Notes: generated by a model from the sequence alone, not told the origin. A DNA stretch of 64,000 nt from an uncultured Alphaproteobacteria bacterium (GCA_902540265.1 CACBLW010000007.1:21465-85464), one strand, 5' to 3'; positions 9,485 through 18,783 are shown, counted from the stretch's first letter. Made by a program: numbers and translations.

Positions 9485-10339
9485 TTAACCCTTAACTGCC
9501 CCAAATGTTAATCCTGCTACAATGTATCTTTGTACTAAAAATAAAAAAATCAAAGCTGGTATCATTGAAACTAATGCTACAGCAGCCATAGTTCCCCAGT
9601 TCGTTCCCGTAGTTGTTACAAATTCAGAGAGCCCTGTTGGAATTGTTCTAGCATAAACACTTGTTAAAGTTGATGCTAATAAATATTCATTCCAAGCAAA
9701 TAAAAAACTTAGAAGTGATGTTACTGCGATTCCTGGAGCTGCAAGAGGAATAATTAATTTCCAAAATACAGTGAATAAATTAGCACCATCTACAATCATT
9801 GCCTCGTCTAATTCTTTTGGAATTCCATCAATGATACCTTTTAAAAGCCATATCGCGAATGGTAAGTTAAACACACAGTATAATAAAATTAATCCAATTT
9901 TTGTATCGAATAGAGTAAAATCGCCAAATTTAAAAACAGTAGAAAACAATAAAAACAAAGGCAACATAAATGCAGCAGGCGGAGCCATTCTATTTGTCAT
10001 AGTCCAAAAAAATATACTTTCTGATCCAGGTAATTTAAATCTTGATAGAGCATAAGTGGCCATTAATGCTAATACAGTTACCAAGGCAGCATTTGAAGTA
10101 GCCACAATAATTGAATTAAAAAGATAATCAGAATAAATTCCATCGATAAAAGGTTTAGTAAAATTTTTCCAATGTATTTTTTGAAAAAATGTGGGACTTA
10201 AATCAGGCTTACCAAATAATTCAACTGGTGTTCTTGTTGAGACTAAAACCATCCAATAAATTGGGAATAAGGTGATTAATGTTAATATAGTCCAAAGAAT
10301 TGTTGTGCTAATTTTTCCTATAACTTTTCTAATCTTCAC
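9485..10339 (-). CDS. Carbohydrate/polyol ABC transporter permease, MalG-type
   Basis: This 284-aa inner-membrane protein has about six membrane helices and the EAA loop that docks the ATPase: [19 protein letters not shown] followed by [10 protein letters not shown]. The start region [20 protein letters not shown] and the [14 protein letters not shown] segment are typical of MalG-like CUT1 permeases. It overlaps the upstream permease gene by 11 bp. Together the two would form the membrane channel for the substrate delivered by the binding protein at 11252-12676. No ATPase gene lies in the operon, so the energy subunit must come from elsewhere. Confidence 0.9.
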   Translation of the reverse strand: MKIRKVIGKISTTILWTILTLITLFPIYWMVLVSTRTPVELFGKPDLSPTFFQKIHWKNFTKPFIDGIYSDYLFNSIIVATSNAALVTVLALMATYALSRFKLPGSESIFFWTMTNRMAPPAAFMLPLFLLFSTVFKFGDFTLFDTKIGLILLYCVFNLPFAIWLLKGIIDGIPKELDEAMIVDGANLFTVFWKLIIPLAAPGIAVTSLLSFLFAWNEYLLASTLTSVYARTIPTGLSEFVTTTGTNWGTMAAVALVSMIPALIFLFLVQRYIVAGLTFGAVKG

Positions 10340-11210
10340 TTTTCCCCCTTGAGACCATTACACTATAAAGCAACCAACAAATTACTATAGTAATATATAA
10401 ATATAAAATAGACATTGCTGAACCAAATCCATAAAATCTTTTTTCAAATACTTCTTTCCAAATGTGAATACCTGTAAATCTTGTTGCATAACCTGGTCCG
10501 CCCCCTGTCAGCATCCATACTTCATCAACTATTTTAAGTGAATCCATTAAACGAATAAATATAACTACTATTAATACCGGAACCATCATAGGTATCGTTA
10601 TATAAATGAATATTTGAAAATTATTTGCCCCATCAATTTTAGCTGACTCATATGGATCTTGAGGTAGAGCACTTAAACCAGCAAGTAAAGTCAATGTAAC
10701 AAATGGTGTCCAATGCCAAATATCCATTATTACGATCATCCAAAAAGCTTGGTCAGCATTTAGACCGTAGTTAAGCGTATAGCCAAAAAAATCTTTTAAA
10801 AAATGGGGAAGGGGTCCTAAGCCCTGAACAGTAAATAATTTAAATATTGATCCAACAACAATTGGAGCAATTACTAAAGGTAAAGTGTGAACTCCTCTAA
10901 AAAAAGATTTAAATGGGAAAGAACTAAGTAAAGATAAAGCTAATATAAAACCTAAACTTAATTCAAAAAATAAAGTTACAACAGCAAATCTAATTGAACG
11001 CCAAATTGAACTTAAAAAAACTTCGTCAAAAATTAATTGTCTATAATTATATCCAAAACCTTCAAATTGCATAGAAGGGTCAACTGCAAGAGGATTCCAC
11101 TTAAAGAAACCTACATATAAAACATAAAAAAACGGAACAAGACCAACCAATATAAGAATAAGAATCGTTGGTGTTAGCAAAAGCCAGCCAGTTTTATTAT
11201 TAGAAAACAT
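10329..11210 (-). CDS. Carbohydrate/polyol ABC transporter permease, MalF-type
   Basis: This CUT1 permease is 293 aa if read from the ATG at 11208-11210 ([15 protein letters not shown]). An in-frame ATG at 11240 lies inside a terminator hairpin and is unlikely to be used. The EAA loop is [20 protein letters not shown] followed by [11 protein letters not shown]. About six helices are visible, and the segment [18 protein letters not shown] is typical of MalF-like partners. The start codon directly abuts the T-tract of an intrinsic terminator after the binding-protein gene, so read-through would control permease expression. I see no clear Shine-Dalgarno sequence in the T-rich leader. Confidence 0.9.
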   Translation of the reverse strand: MFSNNKTGWLLLTPTILILILVGLVPFFYVLYVGFFKWNPLAVDPSMQFEGFGYNYRQLIFDEVFLSSIWRSIRFAVVTLFFELSLGFILALSLLSSFPFKSFFRGVHTLPLVIAPIVVGSIFKLFTVQGLGPLPHFLKDFFGYTLNYGLNADQAFWMIVIMDIWHWTPFVTLTLLAGLSALPQDPYESAKIDGANNFQIFIYITIPMMVPVLIVVIFIRLMDSLKIVDEVWMLTGGGPGYATRFTGIHIWKEVFEKRFYGFGSAMSILYLYITIVICWLLYSVMVSRGKSED

Positions 11211-11238
11211 AAAAAAAGGGAGGCAATTTATGCCTCCC
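11211..11238 (-). terminator. Intrinsic terminator/attenuator between binding-protein and permease genes
   Basis: On the minus strand GGGAGGCA (11238-11231), a 5-nt loop and TGCCTCCC (11225-11218) form a perfect 8-bp, GC-rich stem followed at once by seven T (11217-11211). The hairpin begins 13 bp after the binding-protein stop and its T-run touches the next start codon. Such an internal terminator would give more binding protein than permease, a ratio common in periplasmic importers. Confidence 0.88.
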
Positions 11239-11251
11239 AATTAAATATTAA

Positions 11252-12676
11252 TTAACCTTGGTAACCAAGATCACCCATTACTTTATCAAGAGCTTGACAT
11301 GCTCCATCTAAAGCTTCCTCTGGAGTCATTTCTCCTGCAAGAGCTTTATAAATGAAAGGATCAATTGCAGCTCTTCCCGCTCCATGGAATGGGAATGGAG
11401 GTGCACCAGCGTATAAGAAGCCAGTATCTCTCATTAAAGTAAAGTATCCATCAGCTTGCTCATCTACAGCCATTACTTTTGGATCAGCATATGTTGATTT
11501 ATGAGTAATACGTCCACCAGCAATTGCCCAATCAGCTTGAACTTCATTTTGAGCAATGAATTGAAGCCAAAGCATTGTAGCTTCAATATTTTTTGATGAG
11601 TGTGGAATACCATAAGCACCACCATCAAAATAACCAATGTAACCATTTCCTGATGCAGCTTGAGTCATAACACCAGGTGCTGTGGGAGGTAACATAACAC
11701 CAACATTTCCAACTACTGCTGATTTTTCAGCATCAGTTGCAATCCATGCAGCGTTTTCACCATATACCCAACCTTGTGCAGCTCTTCCTGCTGCAAAAGA
11801 TGCACCAACTTCACTCCAAGTACTTTGAAGCGCTTCTGGTGGAGCAAAAGGTAGAAGTTGCGTCCAGAAGTTTAGAGCAGCTTTTGCTCTTCCACCATTT
11901 AATTGACCGCCATTTTCTACACAAGACTGGTAACTATCCATGTTAACACCCCAGTTATATAAACCAAATGATGGCCCAATAGATTCTAGGAACTCATAAG
12001 TTGAAGCTGGATGTCCTGTATGTCCTTGAACAGTAGTTCCCCAACATTCCATACCATTATCTGCACAGTAATGTGTAAAGAATTCAGCATTATCTCTGTA
12101 CTGCTCAAATGATGTGGCAGGTGCTAGACCATATCCATATTGCGCTCTGAAAGCAGCTTTTGCATCAGCAGCTTCAAATAGATCTTTTCTATATAGATAA
12201 ACTTTTATGAATGCTTCCATTGGAACACCAAAAACATCACCAGATCCATCTTTAAAATAATCAATGAAAGTTGTGAAGTCATCAAGGCTTACACCAGGAG
12301 CTTGAAGATCAGGATTATTAGCTAAACCTTCTGTAATGTTAACTAAGAAATCTCTATTTAAATAATCATAAACGATATCTTGTTCGATATATACAAAGTC
12401 ATAGATACCGGAATTTGCTTCCATATCTTTAATTGCTTTATCATACATTGAATCCCAAGATGTATTTTCCAACTGTACTTTAATTCCAGTTAATTCTTCA
12501 AATTGTTTAGCTAAAACTTCTCCAGCAAATTGTCCTGGAGGTGTATTTTCAGCTACACCCTGAAGTACTGTTCCTGCGTAAGGAGCACCAGCTTTTTTCC
12601 ACCACTCAGCATGACCGTCTGCCATAGCTGAAAAAGAAAAAATAGATGCTACAAATGCGATAACAAATTTTTTCAT
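11252..12676 (-). CDS. Periplasmic substrate-binding protein of the polyol/carbohydrate ABC importer
   Basis: This 474-aa exported family-1 extracellular solute-binding protein has an N-terminal signal peptide, [19 protein letters not shown], with probable cleavage after AMA. The mature part shows the cluster-B pattern: [20 protein letters not shown] early, [13 protein letters not shown], and [12 protein letters not shown] late. It is first in a minus-strand operon with two permeases and polyol dehydrogenases, so a sugar alcohol is the likely ligand. Its leader has a strong Shine-Dalgarno (GGAGG, four bases before ATG), and an intrinsic terminator follows, both consistent with high expression. 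A close relation to glycerol-binding GlpV is possible but not established. Confidence 0.88.
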   Translation of the reverse strand: MKKFVIAFVASIFSFSAMADGHAEWWKKAGAPYAGTVLQGVAENTPPGQFAGEVLAKQFEELTGIKVQLENTSWDSMYDKAIKDMEANSGIYDFVYIEQDIVYDYLNRDFLVNITEGLANNPDLQAPGVSLDDFTTFIDYFKDGSGDVFGVPMEAFIKVYLYRKDLFEAADAKAAFRAQYGYGLAPATSFEQYRDNAEFFTHYCADNGMECWGTTVQGHTGHPASTYEFLESIGPSFGLYNWGVNMDSYQSCVENGGQLNGGRAKAALNFWTQLLPFAPPEALQSTWSEVGASFAAGRAAQGWVYGENAAWIATDAEKSAVVGNVGVMLPPTAPGVMTQAASGNGYIGYFDGGAYGIPHSSKNIEATMLWLQFIAQNEVQADWAIAGGRITHKSTYADPKVMAVDEQADGYFTLMRDTGFLYAGAPPFPFHGAGRAAIDPFIYKALAGEMTPEEALDGACQALDKVMGDLGYQG

Positions 12677-12700
12677 TTTTCCTCCTTATAGAATTTGAAT

Positions 12701-12716
12701 ATAAACTTAAGTTTAT
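12701..12716. promoter_or_regulatory. Perfect 16-bp palindrome, candidate repressor operator of the polyol operon
   Basis: ATAAACTTAAGTTTAT is an uninterrupted perfect palindrome in the divergent gap. It lies about 25 bp upstream of the binding-protein ATG and just downstream of a proposed minus-strand -10, so it would overlap the transcription start. That is the usual place for a LacI- or GntR-type operator. No regulator gene is adjacent. A cruciform or RNA-hairpin role is a weaker alternative. Confidence 0.55.
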
Positions 12717-12722
12717 CCTCAA

Positions 12723-12750
12723 ATTTTACTTAGAATATAATAATTATCAA
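12723..12750 (-). promoter_or_regulatory. Candidate sigma-70 promoter of the polyol operon
   Basis: On the minus strand TTGATA (12750-12745) is followed by a 16-nt spacer and TAAAAT (12728-12723), giving a start near 12716. The match is fair, but AT-rich DNA produces such pairs by chance. Its support comes from lying between the two palindromic elements and upstream of a strong ribosome-binding site. Confidence 0.4.
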
Positions 12751-12755
12751 CATCT

Positions 12756-12792
12756 TTATTCAAAAAATTGAATAATAATTCAAAAGATTGAA
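12756..12792. promoter_or_regulatory. Pair of TTCAA-N4-TTGAA inverted repeats, candidate tandem regulator sites
   Basis: TTCAAAAAATTGAA (12759-12772) and TTCAAAAGATTGAA (12779-12792) are two copies of the same dyad, spaced 20 bp start to start, so both face the same side of the helix. The first dyad extends to 8-bp arms (12756-12775). They lie upstream of the proposed minus-strand promoter and 84 bp before the divergent SDR start. Cooperative binding by one dimeric regulator is the natural reading. Confidence 0.5.
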
Positions 12793-12875
12793 AAATAATA
12801 AATTTAATTAATTTATTCTCTTTATATGTGTTGTTTTGATGATATTATTTTAATTCTAGATTCTTAGGAGTTCAC

Positions 12876-13640
12876 ATGTATTTAGAACGATTCAAAATTA
12901 AAAATAAAATAGCTATTATTACAGGTGGAACAAGAGGTATTGGTCTAGCTATAGCACATGCACTTGGAGAAGCAGGAGCAAAACTTGTTATTACGAGTAG
13001 AACAGATAAATTTGGTGGTTTAGAAAGTTTACAAAGAGCAGGTTATGATGTTTCCTTTTTAGAAGGTGATGTTACAGATAGAACTACTCCCCAAAAAATC
13101 ATAGATTATACTTTAGATAGACACGGTGTAATCGATATACTTGTTAATAATGCAGGTGTTGCTCAACATGGTGAAATGGAGGAATTTACAGATGATCTTT
13201 TAGATAAAATTATGAATGTAAATGTTGACTCAGTATTTAGAATGTGCAGATCTGTTTTAACCCCTATGAAAAGCCAAGGTGGTGGTGTAATTTTAAATAT
13301 CGGATCTATATCAGGAATCGTTTCAAACATTCCTCAACCTCAAGTTGCATATAATGCTTCGAAAGCTGCAGTGCATATGATGACTAAAAGTTTGGCAAGT
13401 GATTTTGCAGATCAAAATATTAGAGTGAATGCAATTGCTCCTGGATATTTTAGAACTGAAATGACTAAACTTTCAAAAGAGACTGAACATTGGTACCCAA
13501 CTTGGGATAAAATGACACCTTTAAACAGAATGGCTGAGACAGAAGAAATTGGAGCTGCAGCATTATTTTTATGTAGTCCTGCATCGAGCTATATTACTGG
13601 TGAAGTATTAGTTATCGATGGAGGTTACACTACAAGATAA
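12876..13640 (+). CDS. Short-chain dehydrogenase/reductase (SDR), polyol or sugar dehydrogenase-like
   Basis: This 254-aa classical SDR has the cofactor motif TGGTRGIG at residues 16-23, the NNAG motif at 91-94, and catalytic Ser146, Tyr159 and Lys163 (YNASK). The C-terminus ITGEVLVIDGGYTTR is typical of FabG-like and gluconate/sugar-alcohol dehydrogenases. It has a good Shine-Dalgarno (AGGAG at 12866-12870). It is transcribed divergently from the polyol operon across the palindromic region and is followed after 3 bp by a GMC oxidoreductase. The context suggests oxidation of a sugar alcohol or aldonate; the sequence alone cannot exclude another 3-oxo substrate. Confidence 0.88.
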   Translation: MYLERFKIKNKIAIITGGTRGIGLAIAHALGEAGAKLVITSRTDKFGGLESLQRAGYDVSFLEGDVTDRTTPQKIIDYTLDRHGVIDILVNNAGVAQHGEMEEFTDDLLDKIMNVNVDSVFRMCRSVLTPMKSQGGGVILNIGSISGIVSNIPQPQVAYNASKAAVHMMTKSLASDFADQNIRVNAIAPGYFRTEMTKLSKETEHWYPTWDKMTPLNRMAETEEIGAAALFLCSPASSYITGEVLVIDGGYTTR

Positions 13641-13643
13641 TTA

Positions 13644-15260
13644 ATGAAAAAAAACTCCGACTATATTGTTATAGGTGGTGGAGCATCAGGATGTGCTTTA
13701 ACCCATAAACTCTTAAACTCAAATAAATCTGTAACATTAATAGAATCTGGATACTCACATCATAATTTTTTATTAGATGTACCTGCCGGTTTTTTTAAAT
13801 TAATTAATAACTCTAAGTATGCAACCTATTATAAAACTAACCCTCAAAAACATCTTGGTAATAGAATTAATATTATTCCACAGGGAAATGTTTTAGGTGG
13901 TGGCACATCTATTAATGCTCAAGTTTATATGAGAGGAAGGTCTCAAGATTATAATGAATGGGATCAAATACTAAGAGTAAACAATGATAATGTTAAGTGG
14001 GATTGGGATGCAGTTCTTCCATATTTTAAAGAAATGGAAAATAATTCAAGATTAGAAAATAAATATCATAGTAAAAAAGGAAGTCTAAATGTGTCTGATT
14101 CACCATATGTAGATCAATTATCCTATGATTTCATTGAGTCTGTTGAAGCCTTAGGTGTTAAAAGGACTGACGATTTTAATGGAGAACATCAAAAGGGTGT
14201 TGGATTATATCAATATATGAATCGAAATGGGAAAAGATCATCAGCAGCTTACGCATTTATTGAAAACGAAAAAGATAATTCACTTCTTAAATTATTATTA
14301 AAAACAACTGTAAAAAAAATTGAAATAGAAAATGATAAAGCTATTGGTGTTATAATTGAAAATGATAAAGGAGAAGAAGAAAAAATTTATGCAAATAACG
14401 AAATAATTTTAGCAGCAGGATCATTTATTACGCCAAAATTATTAATGTTATCTGGAATTGGAAATGAAGCAGAATTAGAAACGCTCTCTATAAAATGCAA
14501 AAATAATCTGCCAGGAGTTGGTAAAAACTTAATGGATCATCCTGAATGCCCTTTAATTGCATCCGCTAACGGTAAATATGGTTATTATAAACAAGGTGAA
14601 GGATGGAGAATGATAAAAAATGGTATTGAGTTTCTTTTATTTGGAACAGGCAGAGTAAATTCGACTGGAGTTGAAGCTGGAGCATTTGTTAATCCAATAA
14701 ACAGTGAGGATTTAGCATATATACAAGCTTTTTTTGTTCCGAGTATTTATATGAATTCAGATACTATTGGTGTTATTGATGATGATTATGGAATGTCAAT
14801 TACAACTGTAATGACAAAACCAAAATCAAGAGGTTATGTAAAACTGAAATCATCTAATTTTAAAGATATTCCAGAAATTGAATTAAATTTATTAAAACAT
14901 GAAGATGATTTGAAAATGATGATGGCAGGACAAAGATTTTTTTTAGAAGCTTTAAAAACTGGACCGTTATCAAAGAAGGTTAAAAAAATAATTATACCAG
15001 ATACAACAGACCTAACAGACGAAAAGTTAGAAAAACATTGCAGAAGATTTGTGAGAACTAATTATCATCCATCTGGTACTGCTAAAATGGGTGCAGATAA
15101 CGATAAGATGGCTGTTTTAGATTCAAAATTAAGAGTTAGAGGTATAGAAAATCTTCGTGTTTGTGACTTATCTTCTATGCCAAATATAAACTCTGGTAAT
15201 ACTTCTGCGCCAGCAATGATGCTAGGTCTAAGATGTGGTGATTTTTTAACTCAATCTTAA
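13644..15260 (+). CDS. GMC family FAD oxidoreductase, second copy
   Basis: This 538-aa protein is a paralog of the GMC enzyme at 5263-6861. It has the FAD motif VIGGGASGCALTHKLL, GMC signature LGGGTSINAQVYMRGRSQDY, active-site TNYHPSGTAKMG and late NTSAPAMMLGLRCG. The likely role is oxidation of an alcohol group with electrons passed to a respiratory acceptor. No signal peptide is seen. It starts 3 bp after the SDR stop, so the pair is an operon. Two GMC enzymes flanking one polyol importer imply either two substrates or two steps in one pathway. Confidence 0.9.
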   Translation: MKKNSDYIVIGGGASGCALTHKLLNSNKSVTLIESGYSHHNFLLDVPAGFFKLINNSKYATYYKTNPQKHLGNRINIIPQGNVLGGGTSINAQVYMRGRSQDYNEWDQILRVNNDNVKWDWDAVLPYFKEMENNSRLENKYHSKKGSLNVSDSPYVDQLSYDFIESVEALGVKRTDDFNGEHQKGVGLYQYMNRNGKRSSAAYAFIENEKDNSLLKLLLKTTVKKIEIENDKAIGVIIENDKGEEEKIYANNEIILAAGSFITPKLLMLSGIGNEAELETLSIKCKNNLPGVGKNLMDHPECPLIASANGKYGYYKQGEGWRMIKNGIEFLLFGTGRVNSTGVEAGAFVNPINSEDLAYIQAFFVPSIYMNSDTIGVIDDDYGMSITTVMTKPKSRGYVKLKSSNFKDIPEIELNLLKHEDDLKMMMAGQRFFLEALKTGPLSKKVKKIIIPDTTDLTDEKLEKHCRRFVRTNYHPSGTAKMGADNDKMAVLDSKLRVRGIENLRVCDLSSMPNINSGNTSAPAMMLGLRCGDFLTQS

Positions 15261-15309
15261 GATAATAAATTTTAAAATTATAAACCTAAATTTGCTTTAA
15301 ACTAGTAAT

Positions 15310-15879
15310 TCAACCTTTAAATAAAAATAAGTTAGTTTTGATTCTAACTTTATCTTTTAAAATTGATGTGTTTTTCCAACTACCTATACCAATTTCAAAG
15401 TCAGTTCTTGAAAACTCCAAATCACTTTGTATTTGTACCACTTCTTTTGCTAATTGAGTGATTTTAATTGTTAGTGGAATAATTTGACTCTTTCCTTTTA
15501 TTGTAAATTCAACATCAATAATAACTTCTTTTTGATCAGAGTATGAAAATTTTCTAGTATCAACTAAAGCTATTGGAAATCTTTTTTCATCAAAAAAAAT
15601 TTCACTTAATAGTAAATTTTTATATTTTTTATAATTTATTTCAATATCAGCTATTGCAACTGAAAACATTGCTTTATTATTTTTTTTATTATCTAAATCA
15701 ATTTCAACAAATCCCTCTATTGTATTAAATTTACCTTTAACATTTTTCGCAAAAAGAACAGGTAATTCAAATTCAATTGATGAGATAGATTTGTCTAGAA
15801 TCCATTTTTCTGATGCTAAAGAAATATCTGAAAAAATTAATAAACTTATAGTTACAAAAAATAATTTAATTTTCTTCAA
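15310..15879 (-). CDS. YceI family periplasmic protein
   Basis: The mature protein starts near SEKWILDKSISSIEFELP and carries the YceI lipocalin-like pattern VKGKFNTIEGFVEIDL, with late VEFTIKGKSQIIPLTIKI. YceI proteins bind isoprenoid or long-chain amphiphiles in the periplasm; a role here is not defined. I chose the TTG at 15877-15879, which gives (M)KKIKLFFVTISLLIFSDISLA, a clean signal peptide. The ATG at 15930 would add 17 residues that spoil the signal and would overlap rnhA by 65 bp. With TTG the overlap is 14 bp. Confidence 0.75.
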   Translation of the reverse strand: MKKIKLFFVTISLLIFSDISLASEKWILDKSISSIEFELPVLFAKNVKGKFNTIEGFVEIDLDNKKNNKAMFSVAIADIEINYKKYKNLLLSEIFFDEKRFPIALVDTRKFSYSDQKEVIIDVEFTIKGKSQIIPLTIKITQLAKEVVQIQSDLEFSRTDFEIGIGSWKNTSILKDKVRIKTNLFLFKG

Positions 15880-16291
15880 TATAGCGTCTTGCCAAATAAT
15901 CTGCTTTTTCATTATGTTTATTCCCAGCATGACCTTTTACCCATTCCCAATTTATATTATGTTTTTTTATTAAATCATCTAGTGCTATCCACATTTCTTT
16001 ATTTTTGACTGGTTTCTTTGCAGAAGTTTTCCATCCATTTTTTTTCCAATTTATTATCCATGTTTCAATTCCATCTTTTACATATTTACTATCTGTATGG
16101 ATAATTAAATCTTTTCTTCGTTCAAAATACTCTAAAGCTTTAATTGCTGCGGTTAACTCCATTTTGTTATTTGTTGTGTTTTGTTCACCTCCATTTAACT
16201 CAATTTCTTCATCATTATCTAAAATTACAACTCCCCATCCACCTTTACCGGGATTACCAGAACATGCTCCATCAGTATAAATATTTATCAT
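15866..16291 (-). CDS. rnhA: Ribonuclease HI
   Basis: This 141-aa RNase HI cleaves RNA in RNA:DNA hybrids. All active-site residues are visible: Asp7 (IYTDGAC), Glu45 (NKMELTAA), Asp67 (HTDSKYV), His121 (KGHAGN) and Asp131 (KADYLAR), matching E. coli D10, E48, D70, H124 and D134. Its start overlaps the thrB stop by 4 bp. The ispH-thrB-rnhA order is widespread in alphaproteobacteria. Confidence 0.95.
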   Translation of the reverse strand: MINIYTDGACSGNPGKGGWGVVILDNDEEIELNGGEQNTTNNKMELTAAIKALEYFERRKDLIIHTDSKYVKDGIETWIINWKKNGWKTSAKKPVKNKEMWIALDDLIKKHNINWEWVKGHAGNKHNEKADYLARRYIEEN

Positions 16292-17241
16292 TCTACTAAA
16301 ATTTTATTTTGTTGATGCCATTTTAGAATATTTATATATTCAAATGGGTCTTTTTTAACAACGACTGCATTAGGCGGATGAAAAATATAGTCGTGAACTC
16401 TTGTACATAATATTCTAACAGCTGCAGCTCTTAATAAAATATTTAATGATACTTTTTCAAGATCACTTAATTTTCTCAGTTTTTGATATTCCTCAAGAAT
16501 TGTTAAGCAGTTTTGTTTATTAAATTTTTTTCCATTTTCACTAAAGCACCAATCATTAATTACGATAGCTATGTCGTATACATAAAAGTAATAGCATGAA
16601 AAATAGAAATCTATTACTCCAGAAATTTGTTCGTTTTTAAAAAAAATATTATCTCTAAACAAATCAGCATGAATGACACCACAAGGAATATTGGTTGGCC
16701 AATAATTTTCTAAATAATCTATTTCATTTTTTAACAAATACATTGTTTCGTTAAATTCTTTAGATTTATTATTAAGACATTTTTTGTAAATATTTTTCCA
16801 ATCTTTTAAATCTAAGCTGTTTGGTCTTTTTTCATCAAAATTTAAGGTAAGATTGTGTAAATTAGCAATCATTTTCCCAACTTCTTTACACATTTCTAAG
16901 TTTGGTTTTTCAATACTTTTACCTTCTAGAAAGGATATAATAACAGCAGTTTTATTTTTTATTCTTTTTAATATTCTTCCATTTTTATCTGAGATCGCTT
17001 TAGGACACTTAAAATTATTTTTATTTAAAAAGTTTTTTAAATTTATAAAAAAAGGTAATTCTTCTTCGGTTACTCTTTTTTCAAAAATTGTTAAAATATA
17101 TGGTTTATTATTACAAAAAATTTTAAAATTTGAGTTTTCTATCCCATCAACAATTTCTTCAAAGTTCTCTAAATCACCAATTGTGTAGTCAGATATAAAG
17201 GTTTCTATATCCTCCTTTGATAATTTAGTGAAAACTGCCAT
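16288..17241 (-). CDS. thrB: Homoserine kinase, aminoglycoside-phosphotransferase fold
   Basis: This 317-aa kinase is of the ThrB type related to choline/aminoglycoside phosphotransferases. It would phosphorylate homoserine for threonine synthesis. The N-terminus AVFTKLSKEDIETFISDY and EIVDGIENSNFKIF is characteristic of the family. The catalytic loop is GVIHADLFRDNIFF, and the metal-binding motif is VIDFYFS. It lies 2 bp after ispH and overlaps rnhA by 4 bp, the usual alphaproteobacterial arrangement. Confidence 0.92.
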   Translation of the reverse strand: MAVFTKLSKEDIETFISDYTIGDLENFEEIVDGIENSNFKIFCNNKPYILTIFEKRVTEEELPFFINLKNFLNKNNFKCPKAISDKNGRILKRIKNKTAVIISFLEGKSIEKPNLEMCKEVGKMIANLHNLTLNFDEKRPNSLDLKDWKNIYKKCLNNKSKEFNETMYLLKNEIDYLENYWPTNIPCGVIHADLFRDNIFFKNEQISGVIDFYFSCYYFYVYDIAIVINDWCFSENGKKFNKQNCLTILEEYQKLRKLSDLEKVSLNILLRAAAVRILCTRVHDYIFHPPNAVVVKKDPFEYINILKWHQQNKILVE

Positions 17242-17243
17242 TT

Positions 17244-18185
17244 TTATACGTTTAGTTTTTGTGGTACTTTAAAAAATATATCTTCTTTTTGATAATGTCC
17301 TTCATTAACTTGCAATTCAAAATTTTTAGTCAAATTATCAAGAAGTTTTTTAACAAGTATTTCTGGTGATGATGCGCTTGCTGTTATTCCTATATTTTCA
17401 GATTCTTGAAATATATTTAAATTCAAGGAATCAACATCTTCTACTAAAATAGCTTTTTTTGAACCATAATTTTTTGCTACTTCAACTAATCTTAAAGAAT
17501 TTGAAGAGTTACTTGCACCAATTACTAAAAAATAATCACATTGATTAGCTATTTTTTTAACAGCCTCTTGCCTATTTGTTGTAGCATAACAAATATCATT
17601 CTTTTTCGGTTCTATAACATTCTTAAAATGCAATTTTATCTCTTTTATTATATCTTTCGTATCATCTACTGATAGAGTTGTCTGAGTTACATACGCAATC
17701 TTATCATTCTGTTCAAAGGGTAACTTTTTTATATCCTCAACTTTTTCTACCAAATAAATTTCTTTATTGGTTTGACCCATAGTTCCAATAACTTCAGGAT
17801 GATTCCTATGACCAATTAAAATAACAGGGAGATTTTTTTTATCAAAATTTTCTACCTCCTTATGAATTTTGCTAACAAGTGGACATGTTGCATCATAATA
17901 TATTAAATTCAAACTTAATGCTTCCTCGGGTACTGCTTTTGGAACACCATGTGCAGAAAAGATAACTGGCCTACTTTTATCTTCAATCTCATTTAATTCT
18001 TCTACAAAAATAGCTCCCTGTGATTTAAGATTTTCAACAACAAATTTATTATGCACTATTTCATGACGAACATATACTGGTGCACCATATTTTTTAAGAG
18101 CACCCTTAACCATTTCTATCGCCCTATCTACTCCTGCACAAAAACCTCGAGGTCCTGCAAGAAAGATATTAAGTTTTTTTGTCAT
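17244..18185 (-). CDS. ispH: 4-hydroxy-3-methylbut-2-enyl diphosphate reductase
   Basis: This 313-aa enzyme performs the last MEP-pathway step, reducing HMBPP to IPP and DMAPP with a [4Fe-4S] cluster. The three cluster cysteines are Cys16 (GPRGFCAGVDRA), Cys101 (YDATCPLVSK) and Cys199 (NDICYATTNRQ). The catalytic glutamate lies in HPEVIGTMGQ. The window also carries ispE, another gene of this pathway. It opens the ispH-thrB-rnhA-yceI unit and is separated from the F0 genes upstream by 112 AT-rich bases that probably hold its promoter. Confidence 0.96.
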   Translation of the reverse strand: MTKKLNIFLAGPRGFCAGVDRAIEMVKGALKKYGAPVYVRHEIVHNKFVVENLKSQGAIFVEELNEIEDKSRPVIFSAHGVPKAVPEEALSLNLIYYDATCPLVSKIHKEVENFDKKNLPVILIGHRNHPEVIGTMGQTNKEIYLVEKVEDIKKLPFEQNDKIAYVTQTTLSVDDTKDIIKEIKLHFKNVIEPKKNDICYATTNRQEAVKKIANQCDYFLVIGASNSSNSLRLVEVAKNYGSKKAILVEDVDSLNLNIFQESENIGITASASSPEILVKKLLDNLTKNFELQVNEGHYQKEDIFFKVPQKLNV

Positions 18186-18297
18186 TTAAATTTGCTAACA
18201 TTAATTTTAGTTAGTTAATAATACTATAGATTTTAAAAATCTTTTAATGTTAATTTCTTAATATTATATTCAAATATTTAGACTGATTAATCTACTT

Positions 18298-18783
18298 TTA
18301 ATTCTTTAAAACAGAGTTAAATTCAGTAATAGATTCTTCAATTAATGCAGACTTTTTATCGTTACTGAGATTTTGAAGTAGAATATTTCTCGTAGCCTCT
18401 ATAGCAACACTTGAAATATAATTTTTTATAGAGTTATTGGTATCTCTTACTAATTGTTCAATCTTATTTTCAGCTAATAATTTCCTTTTTTCAATTTGAT
18501 CAGTTAATTTAGAGGTAGATATATCTTTCAGTTCAGCTATTCTTTTTTCAGATTCCAAATTAAGATTTTGTATTTCCTTTTCTACCTTAGTTTCTCTCTC
18601 TTTTAATTCATACAAAGCCCTTTGTGCTTCATTTTTTAAATTCTCAACTTCATCTATTTTATTTTTTATATCTTTTATTTGAGCATCTAAGCTAGATGTA
18701 AGAATTTTTCGTACCGGATTAAAAATAGCTGCAATAAATAGAATAAAAGATACTGCAACCCAAAATTGTGGATCAGAAAACAT
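18298..18783 (-). CDS. atpF: F0F1 ATP synthase subunit b
   Basis: This 161-aa peripheral-stalk subunit has one N-terminal membrane helix (FWVAVSFILFIAAIF) followed by a long charged coiled coil with many Glu and Lys and few helix breakers. It pairs with the b' subunit encoded just upstream, sharing one base with it (TAATG). Alphaproteobacteria, like phototrophs, use b/b' heterodimers. It is the last gene of the F0 operon here; the F1 genes are not in the window. Confidence 0.9.
   Translation of the reverse strand: MFSDPQFWVAVSFILFIAAIFNPVRKILTSSLDAQIKDIKNKIDEVENLKNEAQRALYELKERETKVEKEIQNLNLESEKRIAELKDISTSKLTDQIEKRKLLAENKIEQLVRDTNNSIKNYISSVAIEATRNILLQNLSNDKKSALIEESITEFNSVLKN

Noticed and set aside
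18186..18297. Hairpin AGATTTTAAAAATCT before ispH as a terminator
   Set aside because: Loop is too small and no strong T-tract follows in the minus-strand direction.
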